This document shows, in pieces, positions 54,284 to 63,933 of a stretch of 64,000 nt of DNA. The stretch's first letter is position 1; every line of letters begins with the position of its first letter. The DNA is from Saprospiraceae bacterium (lineage in GTDB: Bacteria; Bacteroidota; Bacteroidia; Chitinophagales; Saprospiraceae): the NCBI GenBank assembly GCA_022844565.1, contig JALHLK010000006.1:108004-172003 (forward strand), given 5' to 3'. The position numbers and the translations under genes were made by a program. Below the pieces are notes generated by a model. It ran no database searches and was not told the DNA's origin. It saw nothing but the letters and a program-made list of their open reading frames with translations.

Positions 54284-54883
54284 CCACATAAACCAATCGA
54301 AAGTAGGGAGGATTCAGTTCAAAACACCGCGACAATTCCCTCAATATCCGCGATAGCTCCCTTAATAGAAAAAGAAACAATTATACAAACGGCTAACCAA
54401 AATGAAGTTGACCGAAAAGAGCCTTTAAAAGAAATAAAACTTACACCAACAAGGCTCGAAGATTTGCGAGCAAGAGTGGCAGCCGAGGCCAAACAAAAGA
54501 TTCAAGCCCAAAGTAAAATCAATCTAGAAAGTATAACAGCTATTTGGGATGAATATAGGGCTAATAATACTTCTACCAGCACAAAATCAGCAATGGGACA
54601 AGCCATATTGGATTTTATGGAAAAGAAAATCATGATTAAAGTTCCAACAGCAGCGACAAAAAATATCATTCTTCAAGAAACACCACTTATGGAGCAACTT
54701 CGAGATTCATTTGGTATGACTGACCTAATGATGGAAATAACTATAGACCTCACCCATTTTCCAGAATATGAAGAAACTAAATCGGTAGCAATAAAAAGTC
54801 AAAAAGAAGTATTTGAAGATTTTGTTCAGAAGAATCCTAATATCTTGCAGTTGATGGAGAAATTGGATTTGAAGTTGGATTAA
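54257..54883 (+). CDS. dnaX: tau-specific C-terminal extension of dnaX (-1 frame)
   Basis: In the -1 frame relative to the gamma ORF the sequence stays open from the A run to TAA at 54881-54883. It encodes a polar linker (SDDLKPAEAPHKPIES and on) and then a folded domain with LTPTRLEDLRARVAAEAKQK and ITAIWDEYRANN. Tau C-terminal domains bind the polymerase alpha subunit and helicase. The only ATG-led reading is internal (54464), which would start mid-domain, so this is the tail of a shifted product of about 587 residues and not a separate gene. Confidence 0.8.
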   Translation, partial: SDDLKPAEAPHKPIESREDSVQNTATIPSISAIAPLIEKETIIQTANQNEVDRKEPLKEIKLTPTRLEDLRARVAAEAKQKIQAQSKINLESITAIWDEYRANNTSTSTKSAMGQAILDFMEKKIMIKVPTAATKNIILQETPLMEQLRDSFGMTDLMMEITIDLTHFPEYEETKSVAIKSQKEVFEDFVQKNPNILQLMEKLDLKLD

Positions 54884-55098
54884 TGATATAATTTTAAGAA
54901 AAAAACACTATATTTTTCTATTTTTAGTAGAAGATAGCCACCTTATTATACCTAATAGGGTTTAAATAAAATAAAAAATGTTAAAATAATACTATAAAGG
55001 GTATAAATAATTAATAAAATAGTATATTTTTACCTAAAAGGGTATAAAATCAATGGAAAATTGCTGTCAAGTTATGTAAAAAATAAAAGGAAGCTTTC

Positions 55099-55269
55099 AA
55101 CCCAAATTGGTCATTAGAACTTTGTCATGAGGGGTTAAAGTGCAATAAAATAAGACATTTTACCGACTGAAACATAGCATCGCTATGTTAAAGGAGGAAA
55201 ATGGAGTGAAACGCCTTATTTTGAAGCAATTTACCTCCTTAATAAATTTTCTAATGACCAATTTGGGTT
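55099..55269. mobile_element. MITE-like element, copy 1
   Basis: Perfect 21-base terminal inverted repeats (left begins AACCCAAATTGGTCATTAG at 55099; right ends ACCAATTTGGGTT at 55269) bound 171 bases without coding capacity. The interior includes the hairpin AACATAGC-ATC-GCTATGTT. A diverged second copy is at 63347-63576. No clear target duplication is visible. The right end lies inside the 5' part of an Xre gene. Confidence 0.8.
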
Positions 55270-55427
55270 CAAAGATCACCCAAGAAGAACTAGCAGAAAA
55301 AGCAGGAGTAGGACTTCGATTTGTGAGAGATCTTGAGCAAGGAAAGGCCACGCTGCTCATGGATAAAGTAAATAATGTTTTATTATTAAATAGCAGAATG
55401 AAATTACTACAACAAATGCCCAAATAA
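55254..55427 (+). pseudogene. Xre (Y4mF/HipB-type) antitoxin, 5' end replaced by the MITE-like element
   Basis: From residue 6 the frame reads SKITQEELAEKAGVGLRFVR then DLEQGKATLLMDKVNNVL, which is the Y4mF/HipB-type helix-turn-helix. The first helix (VKEQRKxxNLT in relatives) is missing and is replaced by the right end of the inverted-repeat element. The ATG shown is inside that element. A longer open frame from 55185 reads the element only. The 3' end overlaps ribA by 21 bases on the opposite strand. No toxin gene is adjacent. Confidence 0.7.
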
Positions 55428-56018
55428 AGTCTTTTTAGATTCCAAGTACTCGGCATTAGCTTCTTTCGGCTCAATAATCACAGGGATTCTAGACATAACC
55501 TCTATACCGGCTTCATCCAAAGCCCTAATTTTATCTGGATTATTGGTAATAAGATTTATTTTTGATACTCCGAGACTTTGGAGTATCGTAACAGCATCAT
55601 CATATTCTCGAGCATCAATTTCTAGACCAAGGGCAAGGTTAGCTTGTGCGGTATCAAGGCCTTTATCTTGATGAATATACGCGTGTAGTTTATTGATGAT
55701 GCCAATTCCCCTTCCTTCTTGACGAAGATAGATTATAATACCACTGTTTTGACCAACATAATTCATACTAAAGTGCAACTGATCTCCACACTCGCACCTA
55801 TTTGAGCTAAATACATCTCCAGTGATACATTCTGAGTGAATTCTAACATTGACGACCTTGTCAGCATCTAAGTTTTCAGATAGGAGGGCAAAATGAGGCA
55901 TAGGATCCAATGGTTTTGAAGAATAAGCCTTCATAATAAATAGACCAAAATCAGTAGGCATTTGGGCCTCTGCCTGAAGTTTTAAAACCAACCTTTTCTT
56001 TTCCAAAGATATACTCAC
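55407..56018 (-). CDS. ribA: GTP cyclohydrolase II
   Basis: Opens the riboflavin pathway by converting GTP to the diaminopyrimidine. The zinc cysteines are in SECITGDVFSSNRCECGDQL (Cys at about 65, 76, 78). The active site continues IIYLRQEGRGIGIINKLHAY. The length of 203 matches a stand-alone GCH II without the DHBP synthase domain. It converges with the Xre remnant. Confidence 0.95.
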   Translation of the reverse strand: MSISLEKKRLVLKLQAEAQMPTDFGLFIMKAYSSKPLDPMPHFALLSENLDADKVVNVRIHSECITGDVFSSNRCECGDQLHFSMNYVGQNSGIIIYLRQEGRGIGIINKLHAYIHQDKGLDTAQANLALGLEIDAREYDDAVTILQSLGVSKINLITNNPDKIRALDEAGIEVMSRIPVIIEPKEANAEYLESKKTLFGHLL

Positions 56019-56091
56019 TTATTATTTTATGTGTAGGAAGCTGCAAAGTTACGTTAAAATGAATTAGCCAGCTTGATCTTATCTCTTTAAA

Positions 56092-56973
56092 CTATAAAAT
56101 CTTGTCAATAGTTTTAGCAAGATGAGCATAATTTTCATCGGACATGTGAAATAGCGGTAATCTTACTTCATTCGTTGTGATCACACCCATATATTTCATA
56201 GCGGACTTGATACCTACGGGGTTGCCTTCGATGTACAACCATTTGTGCAAATCGTAGATACTCAAGTTTTCTACTCGAGCTTGTACAAAATCATCAGCCA
56301 AAGCATGATTGACCATTTGCGAAAACTGAACAGGGAATGCATTAGCAATTACGGATATCACCCCATCGCCACCACAAGCGATCATTGGCATTGCGATTTC
56401 GTCGTCTCCAGAAGTGACAATAAATCCCTCAGGTTTATTTTTTATAATCCTTGTCGCTTGAATCAAATCTCCCGATGCTTCTTTGATACCCACTATATTT
56501 TTTGCATCATTTGCTAAGCGAATTGTTGTTTCCCACTCTATATTGGATCGTGTTCTCCCAGGTACATTGTATAAAAGTATTGGAATAGGACAAACTTCAG
56601 CTATTGACATATAATGTCTATAAATACCCTCTTGTGTGGGCTTTACGTAGGCAGGACTCGAAGATAGGATCGCATCTATTCCTGTAAAGTCATAATTTTT
56701 TATCTTTCTGACAAGGTCTTTTGTATTGTTACTTGCAAAATTACCAGCTACAATCGGTCGGCGACCATTATTTTTTTCTATTACATAATCTAGCACTTGT
56801 TTACTCTCTTCTTCATCAAGTGTTGCTGTTTCACCAGTACTTCCTAAAACCACTAAATAATCCACTCCTCCCGTAATCACATGTTCTACCACCCTACCTA
56901 AGGAGTCAAAATCTACTTCTTGATTGATAAATGGGGTCACTATTGCAACTCCTGTGCCTCTAAATTTGCTCAT
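56092..56973 (-). CDS. dapA: 4-hydroxy-tetrahydrodipicolinate synthase
   Basis: Condenses pyruvate with aspartate semialdehyde in the lysine/diaminopimelate pathway. Motifs are GTGVAIVTPF, GSTGETATLDEEE, LYNVPGRT (Tyr of the catalytic triad) and IVGIKEASGD with the Schiff-base Lys (about residue 163). Length 293 is normal. It is separate from ribA by 73 bases on the same strand. Confidence 0.95.
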   Translation of the reverse strand: MSKFRGTGVAIVTPFINQEVDFDSLGRVVEHVITGGVDYLVVLGSTGETATLDEEESKQVLDYVIEKNNGRRPIVAGNFASNNTKDLVRKIKNYDFTGIDAILSSSPAYVKPTQEGIYRHYMSIAEVCPIPILLYNVPGRTRSNIEWETTIRLANDAKNIVGIKEASGDLIQATRIIKNKPEGFIVTSGDDEIAMPMIACGGDGVISVIANAFPVQFSQMVNHALADDFVQARVENLSIYDLHKWLYIEGNPVGIKSAMKYMGVITTNEVRLPLFHMSDENYAHLAKTIDKIL

Positions 56974-57335
56974 GTATTAGTTTTAAATAAAATTTAAGGC
57001 TTCAAAGATACGTGTTGATTTAGCCAAAGAAAAATTGTAGAGGTATTTTTACAAAAAATTGAGGATGTTAAAAAATTTCACAAAATTACTCATTGATTGG
57101 TTTATTGCAATTGCTGCTGTAAATGGTTTACATAAATATAATGACTAGACAATAGGTAGAATCGATTAGCTCTTCCCCAAAAAGTTTTTTTAAATCGATA
57201 GACTTTGAAAATATATTTCCTTTTTCTTCCCAAAGTAGTATTCCTATAAACTTAATTTAAAATTAAACTTTAATAAGGGCGTATTTTCCAAGCTTTTTGA
57301 GTATTTTTCGCCCTCCAAAATTTAAATTAGTTTTA
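56974..57335. other. intergenic gap between dapA and the SDR gene, nothing supported
   Basis: The gap between the two divergent starts is AT-rich with no convincing ORF. The one structure seen is a weak 6-base pairing AGGGCG (57276-57281) with CGCCCT (57309-57314) just before the SDR start, which could be a leader hairpin. No clean TAnnTTTG box stands out. Confidence 0.5.
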
Positions 57336-58061
57336 ATGAAAAATTTTATTTTGACCGGTGCCTCACGAGGGGTAGGATTAGAGATTTGTAAGCAAATTCT
57401 CGCAGAAGGAAATAGTGTCATCGCTATTTCTCGCAAATCTTCACCGCAGTTGGAAGAATTAATTAATAAGTACGATGAGAAGGTTCAATTTATTTCTTAT
57501 GACTTCGAAGATATTTCATCTGTAAAAGATAAAATCTTCAAACCACTTAACGATAATAATACAATCATCCATGGGTTTATAAACAATGCAGCTATTGCCT
57601 ATGAAGATCTCATTTCAAATATAAATCTGGATAGCCTAATTAAAATGACCAATGTAAACCAAATTTCTCCCATGCTATTATGTAAATATGTAATCAGAAA
57701 TATGATTTTGCATAATACTAAAGGTAGTATCGTACATATTTCTTCCATTTCTGCTCATACCGGTTTTAAAGGATTAAGTATGTATGCTGCAACTAAAGGC
57801 GCTCTTGAAATATTTTCGAACAATTTAGCAAGAGAGTGGGGCAGTTTAGGAATAAGATCTAATTGTGTCGCAGCAGGTTTTATGGAAACCGAGATGACCT
57901 CTGTAATGTCTGATGAGCATAAACAAAAAATATATAATCGTTCATCCCTAAAAAAAGCTACTGAAATTTCCTCTGTTGCTGCTACTGTGCGTTTCCTTTT
58001 AAATGACGAATCATCTTCAATCACAGGCCAAGTTATCAATGTTGATTCTGGTATGATATAA
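57336..58061 (+). CDS. short-chain dehydrogenase/reductase
   Basis: An NAD(P)-dependent SDR of 241 residues. The cofactor motif is TGASRGVGLEI (residues about 6-16), the NNAA motif is present (FINNAAIAYED), and the catalytic triad reads SISAHTGFKGLSMYAATKGAL with Ser, Tyr and Lys. The C-terminus (SSITGQVINVDSGMI) is typical of the FabG-like branch. Substrate cannot be told. The start at 57336 puts the cofactor site at the N-terminus. The helicase gene follows after 18 bases. Confidence 0.9.
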   Translation: MKNFILTGASRGVGLEICKQILAEGNSVIAISRKSSPQLEELINKYDEKVQFISYDFEDISSVKDKIFKPLNDNNTIIHGFINNAAIAYEDLISNINLDSLIKMTNVNQISPMLLCKYVIRNMILHNTKGSIVHISSISAHTGFKGLSMYAATKGALEIFSNNLAREWGSLGIRSNCVAAGFMETEMTSVMSDEHKQKIYNRSSLKKATEISSVAATVRFLLNDESSSITGQVINVDSGMI

Positions 58062-58079
58062 TAAATACAACAAAATCTT

Positions 58080-61000
58080 ATGTTTTTAAACTCTGCAATT
58101 TATGACTACATCGGTAAGAATCTTGGATTTAAAGAATCCAAAGCTGGCTTAACCTTAGTCAAGGAAAATAAAATAGTTGACGTATTTCACAATAGTGAGC
58201 AAAGGTATATTGAGGTTGTGATTCATGATAAAAGTAATTACTCCGTAATAATAAAGTATGAAAATGCATTTAAAATAAATAGCATTTCTATGTTAAATGG
58301 TAGAGATGAACCTGTATACATTTCTGCAGCTTTACAATACCTGATTACAAAATCTGACCAAGATTTATTTATTAAGAGAAACGTTGTTTCTGACTCCTTT
58401 ATCGATAAAAATAGCTTAGGAAATTTAGTTGGTTCCAATATTGACGAATCTCTAAGAATGCCACTTCAACCCCCAATTGAGAATAGAAATTTACCTGAAG
58501 GCTATTTAGAAAACTTTAAAAATTTTCTTCTTTTAAATAAAACTAACTTCTCTGAACTCATTAGGGATATTTCAAATAAAATTACAATCTTACCTGACGG
58601 AGTTGTTCAATCACACATGCTTGTCAACAGTGTTTATGACAAAGTCAAAGAAGTAATTATTAAATATGATACTTTAAATCAGACAATTCAGTGTTCAGAA
58701 TGCGATGCTCCAAGACAAACCTTATGCCCTCATCAATACTTTTTGTTTAATAGTCTTATTGAAGGTAATTTATTCCAAAGATTAAACAATATCAAATTTG
58801 AAGATATTAAATCTGATTTCTTAAATGGAAAAGCCTTAAGCACAGTCGATTTTAATAAGTTATACGAAATAGGAATTGTTAATAATGAAATAAAAGTAAC
58901 AAACAAAATAAAATCCTTTCAGGATAAAGATGGCATTTTTAAAATTACTACTTTATTAAAAGAATTCACCACCAACAACCACCGCCTATTACAAAACACA
59001 CTGACTCAGGAAAAAGGAAAGGGGGTGAGTGAAAATTTAAAAAATATTTTTGTTTGGCCTAACCCAACCCTGAATGAATCAGAAACTCCATTATTACTTG
59101 AAACAAAAGTATCTGGCAATTCTAACAAGGTAACTGGAGCCACTGTGGCTGTTCCATTTCCATCTCATTTTTCTAACGAGGAAAAAGACTTCTATAATAA
59201 AATTTCCAACTCTAATTTGCGATTTAAAAATGCTAATTTATTAAAATATAGGTCCTTGTTAGCCCTTTTACAAGCCAATTTTGATACATTGAATGGAATA
59301 TACAACTATTATTCATCATCTATTTACTACAATAAAAATACGCTTTTTGCTTTCCAATTTTATCCTGGATTAATAAGAGTAGGCTTTCAGGTAAGCGAAA
59401 ATGATTCATTTTATACGGTCTCGCGACAGGTTTTTGTTGATGATGTTGAGATTTCAAGCAGTTTTACAATTTACGAAGCTTTCATCTTAATTAATAATCT
59501 AGCATATTTATATAAAGATGTGCATCAATATTATGCCTTAATTGTTGATGATTTGCAAGAAATGACGATTCAAAAGGAAGAGAAAACTGAATTGGATAGA
59601 TTAATCATTTCACTTATGCAAACTCATGATGTTGATCTCCCTTCGGATTTCGAACTTGACGTTATCCAATGTCATAATGGAATTAGAGAAGTAAACATAA
59701 CTGAGGCAGGTGATTTTCTTATTTTTACTCCATTTATAAGGTACGACGATTCATTAAAATTTAACGTAATTGAAGATAATTATGTAAGCTACCTTGGAGA
59801 GGAAAGGGATACTTATTTTCAAATTGATGAAGATGAAAAGGTTTGGTTTATTAATTTTTTCACAAACATCAACCCCGCTTTTGAAGAATCTTATGCCCTA
59901 AACAAAAACTTTTTGATCAGTGTAAAAGATTTTGTAAAGGAAACATGGTTTTTAGAATTTTTTGAATTATGCAAAATTCAAGAAATTAACGTTTTTGGAC
60001 AAGACAATCTTAGTAATTTTAGATTTAGTACCAATCAGGCATACATCAGCACTTCAATTTCTTCTGGTATTGATTGGTTCGATGTTGATGTTCAAATTAA
60101 GTTTGGCGATTTGACGGTCAGCACAAAAGCGTGGATGGACGCAGTCAGAAACAATGAAAAGTTTGTAAGACTAGACGATGGCACTTTTGGTATTATACCT
60201 GATGAATGGTTGAATAAATTAAAAAAATTAGCCATCTCGGTCGATGTAGATAAGGAGGTGCTTACCATTTCTAAGTATAAATTTGGAGTCGTTGATGAAT
60301 TGTTCGAAGAATTATCTGATGATAAGCTTTTTCTTGATATTCAAAATAAAATATTTAAATTAAAAAACTATAAAGGTGCGTCGCAATATGAAGTACCTGT
60401 TACTATTCAAGCCACTTTGAGACCATATCAAATCGAAGGTTATCAATGGTTAAAAGCACTCGATGATACAGATTTTGGTGGTTGTCTTGCAGATGATATG
60501 GGCTTAGGTAAAACACTAGAAATGATTTGTCTTTTGGCAAATCAAAAGGATCTTAAACGGGGCACCTCTGTAGTTGTGGCTCCAAGAAGTCTCCTTTTTA
60601 ATTGGGCGGCAGAAATTGATAAGTTTTGTCCAAGTTTGACCTATATATTATATCATGGTAACGATAGAAGCCAATTAAGAAAGCAACTTTTAAATTATGA
60701 CATTGTCATTACCACATATGATACAACATCTATAGACATTGAGTTTTTAAAAGATCTTAAATTTAACTATGCAATTTTAGACGAATCTCAGGCAGTAAAG
60801 AATCCTAATAGTAAAAGGTATAAAGCTGTAAGACTATTAAATACGCGTAACAAGATGGTTATGACTGGTACACCTATGGAAAACAATACGTTTGATCTTT
60901 ATGCTCAATTTAGTTTTGTCAATCCCGGTATTTTAGGCTCAATGACCTCCTTTAAAGATAGGTTTAGCATCCCAATAGACCGACATAATGATGTAGAGGC

Positions 61001-61799
61001 TATTAATTTACTGAAAAAAATTATTAGTCCATTTTTTCTACGACGCACTAAGGAAGTAGTAGCAAAAGATTTGCCAGAGAAAAGTGAAAATGTGATTTAT
61101 TGCGAAATGGAGCCAACACAAAGGCAAATGTATGACCAGTTAAAAGCTCAAATCAAGCAAGATGTAGAAGGTACTCTAAAACTTCAAGGATTAAACAAAT
61201 CGAAATTTAAAATATTAGAAGCATTGCTTAGGTTAAGACAGATGTGTAATGCTCCAGCTCTTCTGGATAAAACATTACCAGACCACAAAAAGACCTCAGT
61301 TAAAGTCAATACTTTGGTAGAAATTATTAAAAATGATTTAGCAGGTCATAATGCCCTTGTATTTTCACAGTTTACCTCTATGCTAGACATTATAAGGAAA
61401 GAGTTAGACAAAGAAGGCATCAAATATGCTTACTTAGACGGTGCAACAAGAGATAGAAAACAGGCCGTTGCAGACTTTCAAGACGATGCGGAAACAAAGG
61501 TTTTTCTTATTTCTTTAAAAGCGGGTAATACAGGACTTAACCTTATTAAGGCAGATTATGTATACATTGTTGATCCATGGTGGAACCCAGCTGTCGAGGC
61601 TCAAGCTATCGACAGAACACACAGAATAGGACAAGACAAACATATTTTCGCTTACAAGATGATTTGTAAAGACACTATTGAAGAAAAAATCATGCTTCTT
61701 CAACAAAAGAAGAAAAAAATTACTCAAGATTTGATTTCTTCTGATGAAAATGTGTTTAAATCCCTAAGCAAAGAAGAATTAATTGATTTATTTACATAA
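58080..61799 (+). CDS. SNF2-family helicase with SWIM-like zinc motif
   Basis: The 1239-residue protein has a long N-terminal region with a C-x2-C-x7-C-x-H cluster (CSECDAPRQTLCPH, about residue 204), followed by the SNF2 ATPase. Motif I is DDMGLGKT (about 805), motif II ILDESQ (about 900), and the C-lobe ends NTGLNLIKADYVYIVDPWWN then AQAIDRTHRIGQ (about 1145-1180). Such RapA/HepA-like proteins remodel nucleic acid-protein complexes. It follows the SDR gene closely and probably shares its transcript; the link is positional only. Confidence 0.93.
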   Translation: MFLNSAIYDYIGKNLGFKESKAGLTLVKENKIVDVFHNSEQRYIEVVIHDKSNYSVIIKYENAFKINSISMLNGRDEPVYISAALQYLITKSDQDLFIKRNVVSDSFIDKNSLGNLVGSNIDESLRMPLQPPIENRNLPEGYLENFKNFLLLNKTNFSELIRDISNKITILPDGVVQSHMLVNSVYDKVKEVIIKYDTLNQTIQCSECDAPRQTLCPHQYFLFNSLIEGNLFQRLNNIKFEDIKSDFLNGKALSTVDFNKLYEIGIVNNEIKVTNKIKSFQDKDGIFKITTLLKEFTTNNHRLLQNTLTQEKGKGVSENLKNIFVWPNPTLNESETPLLLETKVSGNSNKVTGATVAVPFPSHFSNEEKDFYNKISNSNLRFKNANLLKYRSLLALLQANFDTLNGIYNYYSSSIYYNKNTLFAFQFYPGLIRVGFQVSENDSFYTVSRQVFVDDVEISSSFTIYEAFILINNLAYLYKDVHQYYALIVDDLQEMTIQKEEKTELDRLIISLMQTHDVDLPSDFELDVIQCHNGIREVNITEAGDFLIFTPFIRYDDSLKFNVIEDNYVSYLGEERDTYFQIDEDEKVWFINFFTNINPAFEESYALNKNFLISVKDFVKETWFLEFFELCKIQEINVFGQDNLSNFRFSTNQAYISTSISSGIDWFDVDVQIKFGDLTVSTKAWMDAVRNNEKFVRLDDGTFGIIPDEWLNKLKKLAISVDVDKEVLTISKYKFGVVDELFEELSDDKLFLDIQNKIFKLKNYKGASQYEVPVTIQATLRPYQIEGYQWLKALDDTDFGGCLADDMGLGKTLEMICLLANQKDLKRGTSVVVAPRSLLFNWAAEIDKFCPSLTYILYHGNDRSQLRKQLLNYDIVITTYDTTSIDIEFLKDLKFNYAILDESQAVKNPNSKRYKAVRLLNTRNKMVMTGTPMENNTFDLYAQFSFVNPGILGSMTSFKDRFSIPIDRHNDVEAINLLKKIISPFFLRRTKEVVAKDLPEKSENVIYCEMEPTQRQMYDQLKAQIKQDVEGTLKLQGLNKSKFKILEALLRLRQMCNAPALLDKTLPDHKKTSVKVNTLVEIIKNDLAGHNALVFSQFTSMLDIIRKELDKEGIKYAYLDGATRDRKQAVADFQDDAETKVFLISLKAGNTGLNLIKADYVYIVDPWWNPAVEAQAIDRTHRIGQDKHIFAYKMICKDTIEEKIMLLQQKKKKITQDLISSDENVFKSLSKEELIDLFT

Positions 61800-61823
61800 A
61801 ATGTTTATTTTAAAAATTTTAAC

Positions 61824-62651
61824 ATGAGTCTCTCCCAATCTACATTGCCTTCTGGCCAAAACTTACTTCACATTAGCAATGACGCCAGCGCAGCCATCAT
61901 TTCTCTTTTTGGAGGCCAATTATTGAGCTGGATACCATCGGATCAAAAAGAAGTAATTTATGTAAGTGACTTGGCAATCTTTGACGGAGAAACCCCAATT
62001 CGAGGTGGCATTCCTATTTGTTGGCCTTGGTTTGGCAATGTAGAAAATAGACAAGCACATGGATTTGTTAGAAATACAGTATGGGAAGTCGCTCAATTGG
62101 TTGATGAGTCTAATTATTCAAAGGTAGTCTTAAATTGTGTGCATAGACATCCAGAGTTTGAAGGCTTATTACTTTCGGTGATATATGAAATCGGTGAAAC
62201 ATTAAGCATTCAATTAGTTACACAGAATGTATCTCCAAGTCCTTTTACCATTACTGAAGCGCTACATACATATTTAAAAGTGTCAAATATTGCAAATATT
62301 ACTGTAGGTGGCTTGTCCAATTGTAAATATTTTGATAAGCTAACTGCTAATTTTCACTCTGAACCGTCTACTAAATTTCAATTTTCACAAGAGACTGACA
62401 GAATCTATTCCACATCATCCGCTCAAATAGTATATGACTCAGATCGTAAATTAATTATTGAAAAAGAAGGTAGCGCGGATACGGTAGTATGGAATCCATG
62501 GGTTGAAAGATCAAAAGCTATTAAAGATTTAGATTCTAATTCTTATTTTGACTTTTTATGTATAGAAGCTGCTAATATTTTGAATCCTATTGTCATAAAT
62601 TCGCAACAACAACATGTCATTTCTCAAAGAATTACTGTCGAATCATTTTAA
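61824..62651 (+). CDS. D-hexose-6-phosphate mutarotase (YeaD type)
   Basis: An aldose 1-epimerase-like beta-sandwich enzyme of 275 residues. Family blocks include GGQLLSWIPSDQKEVIYVS, IRGGIPICWPWFG and AHGFVRNTVWEV (catalytic His), and late VVWNPWVERSKAIKDL with a catalytic acidic residue nearby. It converts alpha and beta anomers of glucose-6-phosphate or similar. It overlaps comF by 38 bases at its 3' end, so the start chosen for comF may be slightly early. Confidence 0.92.
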   Translation: MSLSQSTLPSGQNLLHISNDASAAIISLFGGQLLSWIPSDQKEVIYVSDLAIFDGETPIRGGIPICWPWFGNVENRQAHGFVRNTVWEVAQLVDESNYSKVVLNCVHRHPEFEGLLLSVIYEIGETLSIQLVTQNVSPSPFTITEALHTYLKVSNIANITVGGLSNCKYFDKLTANFHSEPSTKFQFSQETDRIYSTSSAQIVYDSDRKLIIEKEGSADTVVWNPWVERSKAIKDLDSNSYFDFLCIEAANILNPIVINSQQQHVISQRITVESF

Positions 62652-63348
62652 TAATTATATCAGAATTTTAAAAAGTGTATTTACGCCTGTAGTTTGTTAT
62701 GGGTGCAACACCAATAAGATTTCTGGTCAAAATAATTATTTATGTACGAGCTGTCTAATGCAACTACCTTTTACAGATCATTTTGAGAGAAACTATATAA
62801 ATTCTGTACATGAAAAGTTTTATGGAAGGTTTAATATTGAATTTGGAGCGGCTCTCATATATTTTAGCCCAAAAAGTATAGTTGGATCATTGATTCACCA
62901 TTATAAATATAGAAACAAGAAGTATTTAGGTACTTATTTTGCCGAAATGATATGTGAAAAAATTGACACATGTGACTTCTTGCCACAATTTGACCTTATT
63001 ACTAGTATACCAATTCATAAAAAAAAGTTTGAAAGCCGTGGTTTTAATCAAAGTACAATTATAGCAGAATATATCAGCGAGCATATAAACTGTCCCGTAA
63101 ATTGTTCTCTTTTAATAAAGATTTTTGAAACTACCTCCCAAACCAGAAAAAATCGAAAACAAAGATTGATGAATATAATGGATTCTATAGCAATAGATGA
63201 AAAGAATATTGAAACAATCAAAGGGAAACACATATTGTTAGTTGACGATACCCTCACTACTGGTGCAACCATCGAGTCATGTGGACGAGTATTATTAAAG
63301 AATGGAGCCAAAAGCATTTCAATAATGTGTATATCCCAAGCTGTTTAA
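62614..63348 (+). CDS. comF: ComF-family phosphoribosyltransferase-like protein
   Basis: ComF proteins aid DNA uptake and combine a zinc ribbon with a phosphoribosyltransferase fold. The zinc cysteines are VVCYGCNTN and NYLCTSC (about residues 27-47), and the PRPP loop is HILLVDDTLTTGATIESC (about 207-224). Length is 244. The ATG at 62614 lies in the tail of the mutarotase gene; no better internal start precedes the zinc site by the usual distance. Confidence 0.9.
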   Translation: MSFLKELLSNHFNNYIRILKSVFTPVVCYGCNTNKISGQNNYLCTSCLMQLPFTDHFERNYINSVHEKFYGRFNIEFGAALIYFSPKSIVGSLIHHYKYRNKKYLGTYFAEMICEKIDTCDFLPQFDLITSIPIHKKKFESRGFNQSTIIAEYISEHINCPVNCSLLIKIFETTSQTRKNRKQRLMNIMDSIAIDEKNIETIKGKHILLVDDTLTTGATIESCGRVLLKNGAKSISIMCISQAV

Positions 63349-63576
63349 TCTGAATTGGTCATTCGAAGATGTCATGAGAGGTTAAAGTGCAAAACTATGA
63401 GCCATTTTTCCGATTGTGGCATAGCTCGACGTGGTAAAGGATAAGCTTCATATAAAATTTGTATGAATGCACCAATTTAGGTGAGAACTGAAAGCCTTGT
63501 CTTTAAGCATATACAAATACTAGTACTATAAAGCAATTTAACTCTGTAATAAATTTTCTAATGACTAATTTGAGTT
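63347..63576. mobile_element. MITE-like element, diverged copy 2
   Basis: Ends at 63347-63367 and 63556-63576 pair at 15 of 21 positions and align with the perfect repeats of copy 1. The interior shares GTCATGAGAGGTTAAAGTGC with the GTCATGAGGGGTTAAAGTGC of copy 1, then CCGATTGTGGCATAGC. It directly follows comF. The sequence 63577-63900 beyond it is AT-rich with no gene I can support. Confidence 0.65.
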
Positions 63577-63902
63577 TATATGATAATAAATATTAAAAAT
63601 GTAGTTTTCCAGTCTTAAAACCGTAAAACTTGATTAAATTTTACGATTTAGATATCCTAACTCATTTTCTAGACATAATTAATAGTCATTTAGAATAATA
63701 TTCTGAAATCCATAATAAATCAAAAGAATTATAATAGTTATTAAATTAATTTTGGCGATTACACGAAATTAAATATTGAACTGGTAATTATTTTTAAAAA
63801 TTATTTTTCTTTTTATAATAATTTAAATTATTGATAAATAAAGATATATAGTTTATTAAAAAAAAAATATAATGATTTCTAAATAAAATAAGATAAAAAA
63901 GC

Positions 63903-63933
63903 TTGAATAATAGAAAAGGAGCTAGTATCTTTG
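63903..63933 (+). promoter_or_regulatory. strong promoter at the right edge
   Basis: TTG at 63903-63905, a 20-base spacer and TATCTTTG at 63926-63933 match the Bacteroidota consensus well. The following 60 bases are G- and A-rich (GGAAGGGG, GGGAGAAGAGAAGGGG) without an ORF, which looks like the leader of an rRNA or other stable RNA operon that starts beyond the window. Confidence 0.6.

Noticed and set aside
54464..54883. Separate 139-residue gene after dnaX
   Set aside because: The ATG is inside a continuous -1 frame that begins at the A run; the product is the tau tail.
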